Of a DNA stretch of 59,768 bases, positions 51,722 through 59,692 are shown in pieces; position 1 is the first letter of the stretch, and each line of letters begins with the position of its first letter. This DNA is from Treponema sp. GTDB taxonomy: Bacteria > Spirochaetota > Spirochaetia > Treponematales > Breznakiellaceae. The notes beneath the pieces are model-generated. The model saw only the letters and a list, made by a program, of their open reading frames with translations, was not told the DNA's origin and did not search any database. The position numbers and the translations under genes are program-made. The DNA is taken from positions 1-59,768 of the forward strand of contig JAIRRJ010000057.1 in the NCBI GenBank assembly GCA_031256035.1, in the 5' to 3' direction.

Positions 51722-54148
51722 CTATACCAGCCCCAATTCCTTAAAAAGTTTTTTATAGGAATCGAAATATTCTGATTTGGCAAATTCCTCAATTTTTTCT
51801 TCGGGTAAAGATTCAAGAAGCTGATCCATGTAGGACAAAACAGTTTTAAGTTCGGCTTTCAAAGCGGACGGAATCTCGAAGCCCTTTGCGCCGCCTTTAG
51901 CGCCGCCTGCGGCGCTGACATGAGATTTCCCGGTTTCCGCCTTTACCGGAATCACAGCCTCTTCCCGTTTTTCGCCGGGAACCTCAAGCGTGTCCAGCCC
52001 TTCAACCGTTATGTCGCCTTCAAGGTCATCATCAAAAGGAACGGGGCTTTCTTCGATTTCGGCTTCAAAACCTTCCGGTATTACCTGCTCCATGTCGTCA
52101 TCAGCCTGTGCCTCTTCTGTATGCTCTATCCTGACTTCTTTTTTCGTGGTAACCGTTTTCTTCCTGTCAATGTGTATCTCGTTATCCACAGGGATCGGCA
52201 TATCATCCAGATCGTCGTCCATCTGTAAATCAACGGTTAAATCATCATCCGCAGCCGGCATTTCCTCATCGTCATCAAGGTTCAGATCATCAAGAGAGTC
52301 AAGGTCAAGCCCGGTCTCAGCCATTTCATCCATGGACGGTTCAATTACATTATCTGCAATGCTGTCGGCTGACAGTTCGGGTTCGTCTATCACAGCTTCG
52401 GAAAGATCAATCGACGTTGAATCAAACGCAATGTCGTGTTCTTCTTCAAGATAGGAGCTGTTTTCCGGCGGAGGGGTAAGGGGAACAGCTCCTTCGCTGC
52501 GGAGTTTTTCCAATTCGCCTGAATGAGCGGTATCGTCAGAGAGGCTGATTTCCTCGTGCTCGGTTTCAGTTATTTCAGTGTCATCAGTATCAAGTGAAAC
52601 TATATCGTCATCAAGTGAAAAGTCATCTGAAAGGCTCATATCCGCAATATCCAAATCATCTTCAGCGGATTCTGTTTCCTGAACTTCGTCCATGATGTCT
52701 ACAGTCCCTTGGACTGAAGTTTCTTCAACAACCGAAGTTTCTTCGACAGTTTCAGCATCAAGGTCGATCTCAAGATCATCAAGGTCGATGTGTATTAATT
52801 CATCAATGACTCCGGGTTCTTCCTCAACTATGCCCGTGCCGGCATCCGCAATGTCATCGCTGACGGCATCAGAGAAATCATCCGACATATCAATGCTTAT
52901 GTCATCCAGATTTGAGGAATCAATATCAAGTTCATCAGTGTCTAAGGTTTCAACAGGCAAGTCTTCAGAAACATCCTCTTCGGATGTGTCCGATGAATCA
53001 TCCATTGATAAATCGTTTTCCGGTGTTTCAGTTGCGCCGGATTCTTCAGTGAAATCAGCGGTGTTAAGGATATTGTCCAGTTCATCTCCGGTAAGAGCGA
53101 TTGTTTCATCGTCTTCTTCCGAGAAGAACCCGCCGGGTTCATGTTCGTGAGGCTTTTTCTCTTCCGGTACTTCGATGGCTGCGGCGCCGCTGCGGACGAT
53201 TGAAAATTCCTTTTTTATTTCAGAAAGTTCGTTTCTGATGGATGAAAGCTCTCCTGCGATTTTTAACAGAAGCTGAGTTGAAAGATCGCCCCCCTTGTTC
53301 TGGACGGCGCTTTCAAAATTCTCTGTGCTAATTGCAATATTGTTTTCAATTGACTTAACAGTCGGAACATCAAAATTATCATCGTCGAAGGCAGGGGGAG
53401 GGCTGTCTTCCAGAGACACGTCCTCTGTGGACGTATCGTCCAAGGATATATCATCCATGGCAACGTCGTCCAAGGAGTCATCCATGGACAAAGTGTCGAA
53501 ATTGTCGTCTATGGACGTATCGTCCAATGTTTCAACAGCGGATGATGTATCAGAAATGCTAAGATCGTCGTCTTCAATATCAAAATTATCTTCCGGTGAG
53601 TCTTCAGGAGTATCTGCAACAACAGATGATGTGCCGGAAGTCTCAAGATCATCGCTGTCGGCAATATCAAAATCACCGTCAAGTGAATCTTCGAATGAAG
53701 ATTCAACAGGCTCTTCAACTGATGATAAAGCGGTAGCATCAAGATCATCCAGACCGTCAACGGCGAAATCGTCATCAAGTGATTCTTCCGGGGCGGATGA
53801 CAGGGAAACAGTGTCAAAATCGTCAACTGGTAATTCCGAGCTGCCAACGGCAAAATCATCAGCGGATATATCCAGAGATTCTTCCACCGCCGGTAAGTCA
53901 GCAGTGCTCTCAATTTCGAAATTATCTTCCTGAATCTCAATATCTTCAAATGTTGAAGAATCTTCTGCGGCGGATGCCGTATCTTCTAAATCAGGTATGG
54001 AAAAATCGTCTGTTTTTTGATCATCAGAGCTGACCGAGGACAGCACCTGGGGTTCGCTTTTTACCCATACGCCGTATTCATCAAGCTCTTCGGCGGACCC
54101 GATGTTGCTACGATCAGAGTAAATCGAAGGTTTTTTCTCTTTTGCCAT
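51722..54148 (-). CDS. Large acidic Asp/Glu/Ser-rich protein of the flagellar block
   Basis: 808 residues from the ATG at 54148 (AGGGAG 6 nt upstream). The middle (about 50-720) is almost all D, E, S, T, L and I in irregular repeats (DDNFDIEDDDLSIS; MDDSLDDVAMDDISLDDTS), with one helical stretch near 290-330 (LLLKIAGELSSIRNELSEIK). The C-terminus is a folded 75-residue helical domain (IPSALKAELKTVLSYMDQLL, then EYFDSYKKLFKELGLV). There is no signal peptide, so it is cytoplasmic. Such a chain would be disordered and very negative. It is upstream of two DUF115 genes and fliM. Function unknown. Confidence 0.8.
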   Translation of the reverse strand: MAKEKKPSIYSDRSNIGSAEELDEYGVWVKSEPQVLSSVSSDDQKTDDFSIPDLEDTASAAEDSSTFEDIEIQEDNFEIESTADLPAVEESLDISADDFAVGSSELPVDDFDTVSLSSAPEESLDDDFAVDGLDDLDATALSSVEEPVESSFEDSLDGDFDIADSDDLETSGTSSVVADTPEDSPEDNFDIEDDDLSISDTSSAVETLDDTSIDDNFDTLSMDDSLDDVAMDDISLDDTSTEDVSLEDSPPPAFDDDNFDVPTVKSIENNIAISTENFESAVQNKGGDLSTQLLLKIAGELSSIRNELSEIKKEFSIVRSGAAAIEVPEEKKPHEHEPGGFFSEEDDETIALTGDELDNILNTADFTEESGATETPENDLSMDDSSDTSEEDVSEDLPVETLDTDELDIDSSNLDDISIDMSDDFSDAVSDDIADAGTGIVEEEPGVIDELIHIDLDDLEIDLDAETVEETSVVEETSVQGTVDIMDEVQETESAEDDLDIADMSLSDDFSLDDDIVSLDTDDTEITETEHEEISLSDDTAHSGELEKLRSEGAVPLTPPPENSSYLEEEHDIAFDSTSIDLSEAVIDEPELSADSIADNVIEPSMDEMAETGLDLDSLDDLNLDDDEEMPAADDDLTVDLQMDDDLDDMPIPVDNEIHIDRKKTVTTKKEVRIEHTEEAQADDDMEQVIPEGFEAEIEESPVPFDDDLEGDITVEGLDTLEVPGEKREEAVIPVKAETGKSHVSAAGGAKGGAKGFEIPSALKAELKTVLSYMDQLLESLPEEKIEEFAKSEYFDSYKKLFKELGLV

Positions 54149-54302
54149 GAACCGCTCCCTATTGATCAATTATCGGTACACAAAACTGCTTTCAGTAGTT
54201 CTAATCGAGATTTACGGCAGTTTACTACTTTAAATGTTAAACTATGGAGGTATAAATTGTCAATCCATAAAGAATCACCTGAAAATAACCGTAAATCGAA
54301 CC

Positions 54303-54740
54303 ATGGGGATTGTAAAGTACCTTGCCGCGGTATGGACAGCGATTTTGATTTATTCGGTTTTTTCATTTTTTGCCGGTTCAAGGGGGCTCGCGGTGTACAA
54401 CCAGCTATTGTCGGAACGTGAACTACAATGGGCGAATTTGAAAGAATTGGGCAATATAAACGAGGAACTGGAAAGGGTTAAAAACAATCTTTTATACGAT
54501 GACGATACCATGCTGATTCAAGCCCGGCAAATGGGTTACGGGCAGGATGACGAGCAATATGTCCGCATTGTAGGGCTGGGAAAGGCAAAAAACACGTACG
54601 TTGCGACCGGAAAAGTCTATCTTGCCAATGAACCTGATTTCTTTTCGGACAGATTCATTAAAATTACGGCATTATGCGCCGCTCTGGCTGTTTTTGCTCT
54701 GCTTTTTGCGTTTGAATTTGCGGAAACCAGAAACCGTTAG
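54303..54740 (+). CDS. FtsB/DivIC-like septum formation initiator protein
   Basis: 145 residues from the ATG at 54303. One N-terminal TM (VKYLAAVWTAILIYSVFSFF), then a short coiled coil (YNQLLSERELQWANLKELGN, INEELERVKNNLLYDD) and the ARQMGYGQDDE segment. This order matches the FtsB/DivIC family. A second TM near the C-terminus (FIKITALCAALAVFALLFAF) is unusual for the family. It is divergent from the acidic protein gene, with 154 bp between. Confidence 0.75.
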   Translation: MGIVKYLAAVWTAILIYSVFSFFAGSRGLAVYNQLLSERELQWANLKELGNINEELERVKNNLLYDDDTMLIQARQMGYGQDDEQYVRIVGLGKAKNTYVATGKVYLANEPDFFSDRFIKITALCAALAVFALLFAFEFAETRNR

Positions 54741-54746
54741 CGCTGA

Positions 54747-55208
54747 TTACCTCATTCCATGCCTGAATTCCCGCTCCATGTCGCGTTTTATGTCTTTTTC
54801 CCGGATGCCGGCGCGTTTATCAAAGGCTTTTTTCCCCTTGCACAGCCCCAATTCTACCTTTACCTTGCTTTTTTTGAAATAAAATGACAGTGGTATGAGG
54901 GTGAAGCCCTTTTCTTCCACTTTCCGGGTGATACGTTTGATTTCATCCCGGTGGAGGAGGAGGCGTTTTCTCCGGTCGGGATCGTGATTAAAAATCGATG
55001 AAAACGGATTTTCCGCAACCCGCAGCGACCGGAGCCATACTTCGCCGTCTATGACCTCCGCCCAGGCGTCCGGGAACGATATTTTTCCATCCCGGAAGGA
55101 TTTTACCTCTGTCCCCAACAGCTCTATGCCGCATTCATAGGTATCGTCTATTGAATAATCATGCCGTGCTTTGCGGTTGACCGCGATTACTTTTACGCCT
55201 TCGCCCAT
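54747..55208 (-). CDS. smpB: SsrA-binding protein SmpB
   Basis: 153 residues from the ATG at 55208: IAVNRKARHDYSIDDTYECG, IELLGTEVKSFRDGKISFPD, LRVAENPFSSIFNHDPDR, KRLLLHRDEIKRI, GFTLIPLSFYFK and the basic tail KDIKRDMEREFRHGMR. It binds tmRNA and brings it to stalled ribosomes. An in-frame ATG 33 nt upstream would overlap the previous gene and lacks family similarity. Confidence 0.97.
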   Translation of the reverse strand: MGEGVKVIAVNRKARHDYSIDDTYECGIELLGTEVKSFRDGKISFPDAWAEVIDGEVWLRSLRVAENPFSSIFNHDPDRRKRLLLHRDEIKRITRKVEEKGFTLIPLSFYFKKSKVKVELGLCKGKKAFDKRAGIREKDIKRDMEREFRHGMR

Positions 55209-55209
55209 A

Positions 55210-56565
55210 TCAGTCAGCCATAACAAGCCTGAATGAGACAAAGGGCGAAGTAAAATCAGGGGGCAGGGAAGCCCTTGTTTCGGGGTTTAGCGGTGAACCG
55301 CCGCGCAGGGAACGTTCAGGAGAACCGACCATTTCAGCGGTTTTACCGGAAACCTTTATGAACGGCAGGTGGGAGAACGGATCGGCGCACCATTCCCAGC
55401 CTGAGTTTCCCATGTTTTTAATTCCGGCTTTGGCGGCATATTCCCACTCAGCCTCGGTGGGAAGCCGTATTTCCCTGCCCGCCCGCTGTGTAAGCCATTG
55501 GCAGAATGCTTGGGCGGCATACCATGAAACCCCGGAAACGCCTGTTTCAATGTATTTTTCTTCATTCCCATAGTTGTCTTCTTGCCGCCATGAAGGATTT
55601 TCGTTCAGGAAGGTTTCAAAAATGCCGGGCGGGACAGAGTCGCTTATCATGAATCCCTTTACAGTAACGGTGTGGGGGTAAGGCTGCGCCTGAACCAATA
55701 TACCGCCCGTTACGCCGGTAAAGGAAAGTCCGGCAAACTCAAATCGCCCTGAAAGCCGCGGTTCATTGTAAACAGCGGGAGCTGAATGTTCCCTATACCA
55801 ATTTGAAGCCTTTAAGATTGCCTCTGATTCGGGGGGCAATAGGCCGGAAAGCCATAGTAGGCTGCCTTCATTCTCCGAAAGGAATGAGAGCATATCTCCG
55901 GCAGAACCAATAATAATCGCCGGAGAAGGAGAGAGGCCGCCGCTATCCAGAAGCATTTTGGCGCGGATAAGGTCGCGCAGGGCAGCCCGCGTTACGGCGA
56001 ACCGCGATGCGGCGGTAAGGATTTCCGGCAGCGCAGGGTCATATCTGGCGCGGTAAGCTCCCTCTGAAAGGCTTAATGGTATCTGCCATGAAGCGGTAGG
56101 CTCTCCGCCAAAACTCCATTCCGCATAATCAGCAGCCGCCATTGTAAACACCGCCGCCGGGTCATTTGTTTTCAGGGTAAATTCTACCGGGAAACGAAGT
56201 GGGAAAAAGAGCGAGCCGAAAACACGACCGGGTACATCCAGAACAGCCTGTTCTGTTTCAAATCCGGGAAGGACGGTTTCCAGAGTGCGGCGGCCTTTGG
56301 AAACAAAGATATTGCCGGGGGAAGTACCCATGTAAACGCCATCTACCCTGAGGGCGGCTCCGGCAGGCTCGGTTTTCAAGATTATCTCCGCTCCGGGATT
56401 CCTGATGCCGGGAAGCGCCAGTACCAAAAAAAGAACGAACAGCAGTATTACCGAATACAGGGCGGCAAGATAAACACCCGGGCGGATACCCATGATGGGT
56501 TTTAGAGTTACTTGGTCTCCTGTTTCTGTTGGTTTTACCGCCGGTTTTTCGCGCATTAGGTACAT
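55210..56565 (-). CDS. PEGA-domain protein with formylglycine-generating-enzyme-like C-terminus
   Basis: 451 residues. A TM segment lies at about 33-55 ([19 protein letters not shown]), followed by a PEGA domain ([35 protein letters not shown]). After a middle part with helices comes the SUMF1/FGE-sulfatase fold: [43 protein letters not shown] and [10 protein letters not shown]. The FGE catalytic Cys pair is not clearly present, so a structural role is likely. The start could be 56565 or 56556. It ends 1 nt before smpB. Confidence 0.82.
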   Translation of the reverse strand: MYLMREKPAVKPTETGDQVTLKPIMGIRPGVYLAALYSVILLFVLFLVLALPGIRNPGAEIILKTEPAGAALRVDGVYMGTSPGNIFVSKGRRTLETVLPGFETEQAVLDVPGRVFGSLFFPLRFPVEFTLKTNDPAAVFTMAAADYAEWSFGGEPTASWQIPLSLSEGAYRARYDPALPEILTAASRFAVTRAALRDLIRAKMLLDSGGLSPSPAIIIGSAGDMLSFLSENEGSLLWLSGLLPPESEAILKASNWYREHSAPAVYNEPRLSGRFEFAGLSFTGVTGGILVQAQPYPHTVTVKGFMISDSVPPGIFETFLNENPSWRQEDNYGNEEKYIETGVSGVSWYAAQAFCQWLTQRAGREIRLPTEAEWEYAAKAGIKNMGNSGWEWCADPFSHLPFIKVSGKTAEMVGSPERSLRGGSPLNPETRASLPPDFTSPFVSFRLVMAD

Positions 56566-56877
56566 TACCAAAAATGTATGCCTAAAGCAAGGTGAGCTTG
56601 TTACAAAACTCGGTTAGTTTTGTAACAAGCTCTTGAAAAAGCGGACTAAAGCCCGCTTTTTCAAATAAATCTAAGGTAGCTGTTCCAAAAACTGAAATTT
56701 TGGAACAGCCTTGAGGCGCAAAAAAAGAGCTGCCCGAAGTTGCGTTCGGACAGCTCATGCCCTTGAGGCATATCGAAATTATAGTGATTTGGGAGGGGAA
56801 CTATAACTCCGACACTTTTAGTATCGGGTATAAATTGGTTTTTGTTAACTAATTCTTTTTCTGCGGTGTTTTTTATT
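56566..56877. repeat. Gap filled with strong palindromes
   Basis: This 312-bp gap between two minus-strand genes holds no convincing gene but four stems. (1) 56594-56610 pairs with 56616-56632, 17 perfect bp, loop CGGTT. (2) 56633-56644 with 56653-56664, 12 bp, 8-nt loop. (3) 56679-56690 with 56698-56709, 12 bp, 7-nt loop. (4) a 12-bp stem at 56727-56756, described separately. A further copy of a 19-bp sequence (56573-56591) recurs after hicA at 59067-59085. Confidence 0.85.
56720..56756 (-). terminator. Intrinsic terminator of the exported PEGA-like gene
   Basis: On the minus strand GAGCTGTCCGAA pairs with TTCGGGCAGCTC (one mismatch, 6-nt loop) and is followed by six T. It lies about 120 nt after the stop of the gene at 56878-57867. 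Confidence 0.75.
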
Positions 56878-57867
56878 TCAGTCGGTTTCATGGATGGCAA
56901 AATCCACCGTCATAGCGACGCGGTAGGTCTTTCCTTTGAGAATGTTCAGAGTTTTGGCGATTGTATAGTCTCCGATGCGGAATATAACTTCATGCTGGCC
57001 GGGTTCTACCGCGATTGGCTCCTGATTTTTCTGTATTAGGACATTATTCAGTAGAATTTGGGCGTTTTCCGGGGCTTCAAAGACAATCAGCGGGGTTGGA
57101 TCCTGCAAATCTACCGTCAAATCGAGGACTTTTGCGCGTTCCACCAGAAAAAGGCGGCTTTCATTCCGGTAATCATCAGAGAGGACAACCAAATGATGTT
57201 CGCCTTCCTTCAAAAGATGCTGTTCTGCCAGATTTTCAATAAGAACGTCGTCTATAAGGATATTAAAAGGCCTCCCTCTGAGCTGAGGCGGGTAGCGGGG
57301 GGTCAATTTAACAGCCCCCTCATCGCTTAAAATCGGCCTGACCGTAAGCGTGAAAATCATTGATTCAAGCTCGTCATTAATCCCCTTTGCGACCGGCATC
57401 AGCCTGAAAAGGATGGGGAAGGCGGCGGGCTGAGTTATTGCCGCAGGGATTGTTACATAGGGGGTTGTCCGCAGCCCGTGAGAAGACTTAAGCGGTATCT
57501 GGTAAATTGTCTGGAGTTTCCCCGGCAGAGCTTCAAACGCGATGCGTGTGCCTTCCAAATCAGCGATCCCGGCGGCGGGCTGGCGGTTTAGGCTGGAGTA
57601 CACCGCCATTACCAGAGCGCCCCGGTAAGGAAGCCATGCCTGAGGCGCTGTTATTTCAAGCTCAATGCCCCTGAAAAATCTCTGCTCTTCGCCAAGCCTT
57701 ATAAGCGCCGAGCTGTTTATACCAACAGGGACAGAGCTTCCGGCAACATTATCATGAGTTACGACTACAGCGCTTTCTACAATGGTGCGGAATGATTCAG
57801 CGTACAGGTGAATAGGGAACAAGAGGCATAGTATTGTTATTTTTACGGATACCGGCATATTTCTCAT
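56878..57867 (-). CDS. Exported protein with PEGA-like C-terminus
   Basis: The 329-residue protein has a signal peptide (ITILCLLFPIHLYA, about 10-23) and two beta-sandwich regions (about 30-190). The C-terminal half has two PEGA-like units (FNILIDDVLIENLAEQHLL, KEGEHHLVVLSDDYRNES; LIVFEAPENAQILLNNVLI, VEPGQHEVIFRIGDYTI). PEGA domains occur in surface and envelope proteins. It starts 29 nt after the M23 peptidase gene. The real start may be the ATG three codons in. Function unknown. Confidence 0.75.
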   Translation of the reverse strand: MRNMPVSVKITILCLLFPIHLYAESFRTIVESAVVVTHDNVAGSSVPVGINSSALIRLGEEQRFFRGIELEITAPQAWLPYRGALVMAVYSSLNRQPAAGIADLEGTRIAFEALPGKLQTIYQIPLKSSHGLRTTPYVTIPAAITQPAAFPILFRLMPVAKGINDELESMIFTLTVRPILSDEGAVKLTPRYPPQLRGRPFNILIDDVLIENLAEQHLLKEGEHHLVVLSDDYRNESRLFLVERAKVLDLTVDLQDPTPLIVFEAPENAQILLNNVLIQKNQEPIAVEPGQHEVIFRIGDYTIAKTLNILKGKTYRVAMTVDFAIHETD

Positions 57868-57896
57868 CTATAAAGTAAGTATTTTATCCCGCCTGA

Positions 57897-58823
57897 TCAT
57901 GGGCGGAGCTTTCCTGCCGGATCCAATGCTCTTCCGTCCTGCCGCAGTTCAAAATGAAGATGCGGCCCGGTTGATTGGCCTGTTGATCCAACCCTCCCTA
58001 TAAGATTACCGGATTTGACCTCAGATCGCAAGACCGCCTCGATACTTTGCAGATGGCCGTACAGGCTTGTCCATCTGTCTTTGTGCCTGATAATAACGTA
58101 GTTTCCGTATACCGGGTCAAAACCGGTGTCCGTTACAACCCCTTCGGCTATCGCAAAAACCTCCGTGCCTTCCGGCGCGGCAAGGTCTATGCCCCGATGC
58201 ATTCCGGTATTGCCGGTTACCGGATTTTGCCTGATGCCGTACGTGCTTGTCAGACGAAAGGTTTTAAGCGGAAAACGAAAACCGGAGTTCAGGAAATATG
58301 CCCGTTCGGTAGGTGAGAAATCCGCGCCGGGGAAAAAGTGAAACGTTTCGTATTTCCCAGCAGCTTTGATATTCAGATTTACATGACCGCCGTTTACAAG
58401 CCTTGCCGCGCCCAGAAGTTTTTCAAGGTCGCTGTCTTGGTTTGACGGTATAAAGATGCCGGGGCAGGAGGGCAAAAGTAACGGCTTTCCCGCTTCAAGC
58501 GTTAACGGGTTTGTAAGCCTGTTGAGGCTTGCCAGTGCGGAATAGGGGATATTGCAGCGGGCGGCAAGGGAAAGGAGGTCATCGTTCCTGCCGGGGATGT
58601 ATTGGTAGATTGTCAGGCGTTCGGCGATTGCTGTACTTTGAGGCTTCTGACCGGCAAGCCGCCTGCGGTTGTTTTGGACATCTTCTATAAACTGCTTGAA
58701 ACCGGCGTCCTTGGTATTGAGGTTTACAATTACGGGAAAGTCTGAATCCTGCGCCCCGCACGGCAGGCAGAGAAACAATAAAAAAAAGGCAAGGGCTGCC
58801 CCCTTGCCCGCTCTCTTTGCCAA
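57897..58823 (-). CDS. LysM/M23 peptidoglycan endopeptidase
   Basis: 308 residues from TTG at 58823, 1 nt after the ferredoxin stop. The signal peptide ALAFFLLFLCLPCGA precedes a LysM-like domain (YQYIPGRNDDLLSLAARCNI, ALASLNRLTNPLTLEAGKPL). The M23 domain has GMHRGIDLA (His, Asp), YGHL and LHFEL (HxH), and IGRVGSTGQSTGPH. All zinc ligands are present, so it should cut peptidoglycan cross-links. A longer frame exists (to 58946) but runs through the ferredoxin gene in another frame. An intrinsic terminator lies inside the signal-peptide codons. Confidence 0.88.
   Translation of the reverse strand: MAKRAGKGAALAFFLLFLCLPCGAQDSDFPVIVNLNTKDAGFKQFIEDVQNNRRRLAGQKPQSTAIAERLTIYQYIPGRNDDLLSLAARCNIPYSALASLNRLTNPLTLEAGKPLLLPSCPGIFIPSNQDSDLEKLLGAARLVNGGHVNLNIKAAGKYETFHFFPGADFSPTERAYFLNSGFRFPLKTFRLTSTYGIRQNPVTGNTGMHRGIDLAAPEGTEVFAIAEGVVTDTGFDPVYGNYVIIRHKDRWTSLYGHLQSIEAVLRSEVKSGNLIGRVGSTGQSTGPHLHFELRQDGRALDPAGKLRP
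58780..58808 (-). terminator. Intrinsic terminator inside the M23 signal-peptide codons
   Basis: On the minus strand GGCAAGGG (58808-58801) pairs with CCCTTGCC (58795-58788) around GGCAG, then eight T follow (58787-58780). This is a textbook intrinsic terminator 17 nt after the ferredoxin stop, but it also encodes GKGAALAFFLL of the M23 peptidase. Confidence 0.85.
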
Positions 58824-58824
58824 A

Positions 58825-58995
58825 CTACTCTGCTGCGATTGCCTCTGTCGGGCATGAACCCACGCACGCGCCGCAATCCTGGCATTTTGCAGAATCGATC
58901 CAGCGTTTGCCGTCTTTTTCGGAAATCGCTTCCACCGGACATTCACTGTCGCAGGAACCGCAATTCACGCAAGCGTCGCTGATTTTATAAGCCAT
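58825..58995 (-). CDS. Small 2[4Fe-4S] ferredoxin
   Basis: The 56-residue ferredoxin has two cluster motifs, CVNCGSCDSECP and CQDCGACVGSCP, each followed by a short helix (VEAISEKDG; TEAIAAE). It is a clostridial-type electron carrier. The ATG at 58993-58995 has an AGAGAGG-like sequence upstream (AAGAGAGGTAGAAA) and the family start MAYKISD. It is followed after 1 nt by the M23 gene. Confidence 0.95.
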   Translation of the reverse strand: MAYKISDACVNCGSCDSECPVEAISEKDGKRWIDSAKCQDCGACVGSCPTEAIAAE

Positions 58996-59050
58996 TTTCT
59001 ACCTCTCTTATATATAGAATAAACTATCTGTAAGAATACCATAAAAACCG

Positions 59051-59066
59051 GCAATAAACAACCATG
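59051..59066. repeat. 16-bp direct repeat, left boundary of the HicBA module
   Basis: GCAATAAACAACCATG is identical to 59515-59530; the neighbouring bases differ on both sides. It lies 14 nt past the hicA stop. Confidence 0.9.
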
Positions 59067-59080
59067 AATGTATGCCTAAA

Positions 59081-59272
59081 TCAAGTTTCACCGTTTTGAA
59101 TGGAAAGAGTTTTAATAATGTTCTTCGCGGTAAACTCTTTTATCTCATCATGGCGCGGGATTGTTGTTTCTACTCTGGTTGTCGGCTGCCTGTAAACATC
59201 ATGCTTTTTTCCATGACGGACAAACACCACTCCCATCCGGTTGAGCATTTGAAGCAGTTTTGTACGCTTCAT
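59081..59272 (-). CDS. hicA: HicA-type mRNA interferase toxin
   Basis: The 63-residue protein has the HicA dsRBD-like fold: TKLLQMLNRMGVVFVRHGKK, HDVYRQP (catalytic His in RHGKKHDVYR) and the C-terminal IKEFTAKNIIKTL. HicA cuts mRNA. The ATG overlaps the hicB stop. Its own stop lies in a 19-bp sequence that recurs at 56573-56591. Confidence 0.88.
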   Translation of the reverse strand: MKRTKLLQMLNRMGVVFVRHGKKHDVYRQPTTRVETTIPRHDEIKEFTAKNIIKTLSIQNGET

Positions 59273-59448
59273 GCAATCGCCAGTTTTCGCCTATGGTATT
59301 TTGCAAGGTTTAAGCACTCAAACATATCCAGCAGCATTTCTTCAAGTTCTTCAATAGTTTCGCCTTCTGTTACATGCTGTGGAAAATCAGTGAAATATCC
59401 GATATAACCGCCTTCATCCGCTTCAAAATAGGTATAATCCAGTTCCAT
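59269..59448 (-). CDS. hicB: HicB-type antitoxin
   Basis: 59 residues from the ATG at 59448 (a longer TTG start at 59484 is less likely): MELDYTYFEADEGGYIGYFT, DFPQHVTEGETIEELEEML. This is the RNase-H-like HicB core, short and without a C-terminal DNA-binding part. The order hicB-hicA is the reverse of the more common one. A TTGCCA/TAACTT pair lies upstream on the minus strand. Confidence 0.88.
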   Translation of the reverse strand: MELDYTYFEADEGGYIGYFTDFPQHVTEGETIEELEEMLLDMFECLNLAKYHRRKLAIA

Positions 59449-59514
59449 AATACCCAAGTTAACACACCGGATTGAAATTGGCAATCCTTGAACTCAGCCG
59501 CCCAAACTTGCCTC

Positions 59515-59530
59515 GCAATAAACAACCATG
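59515..59530. repeat. 16-bp direct repeat, right boundary of the HicBA module
   Basis: Second exact copy of GCAATAAACAACCATG. Between copies (59067-59514, 448 bp) there is only hicBA and its promoter region. Confidence 0.9.
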
Positions 59531-59627
59531 TCTTTTTTCAGGGCAATTTCCCCTTGCCAACCCAGCTCACAGCGTGATAAACTTCACTAACTATGCAAAT
59601 TGCTGAACAAAAAACCCACTTCCCCAT

Positions 59628-59692
<65 letters not shown>

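Noticed and set aside
51990..53933. Long Ser-rich plus-strand frames opposite the acidic protein gene
   Set aside because: They arise because Asp/Glu/Ser codons read backwards give Ser/Ile/Val-rich frames without stops. No start signals or domains.
56661..56891. Minus-strand frame of 76 codons in the palindrome-rich gap
   Set aside because: It runs through two perfect stems and a terminator, overlaps the end of the previous gene and has no recognisable motif. The first 40 codons look somewhat protein-like, so a decayed small gene cannot be excluded.
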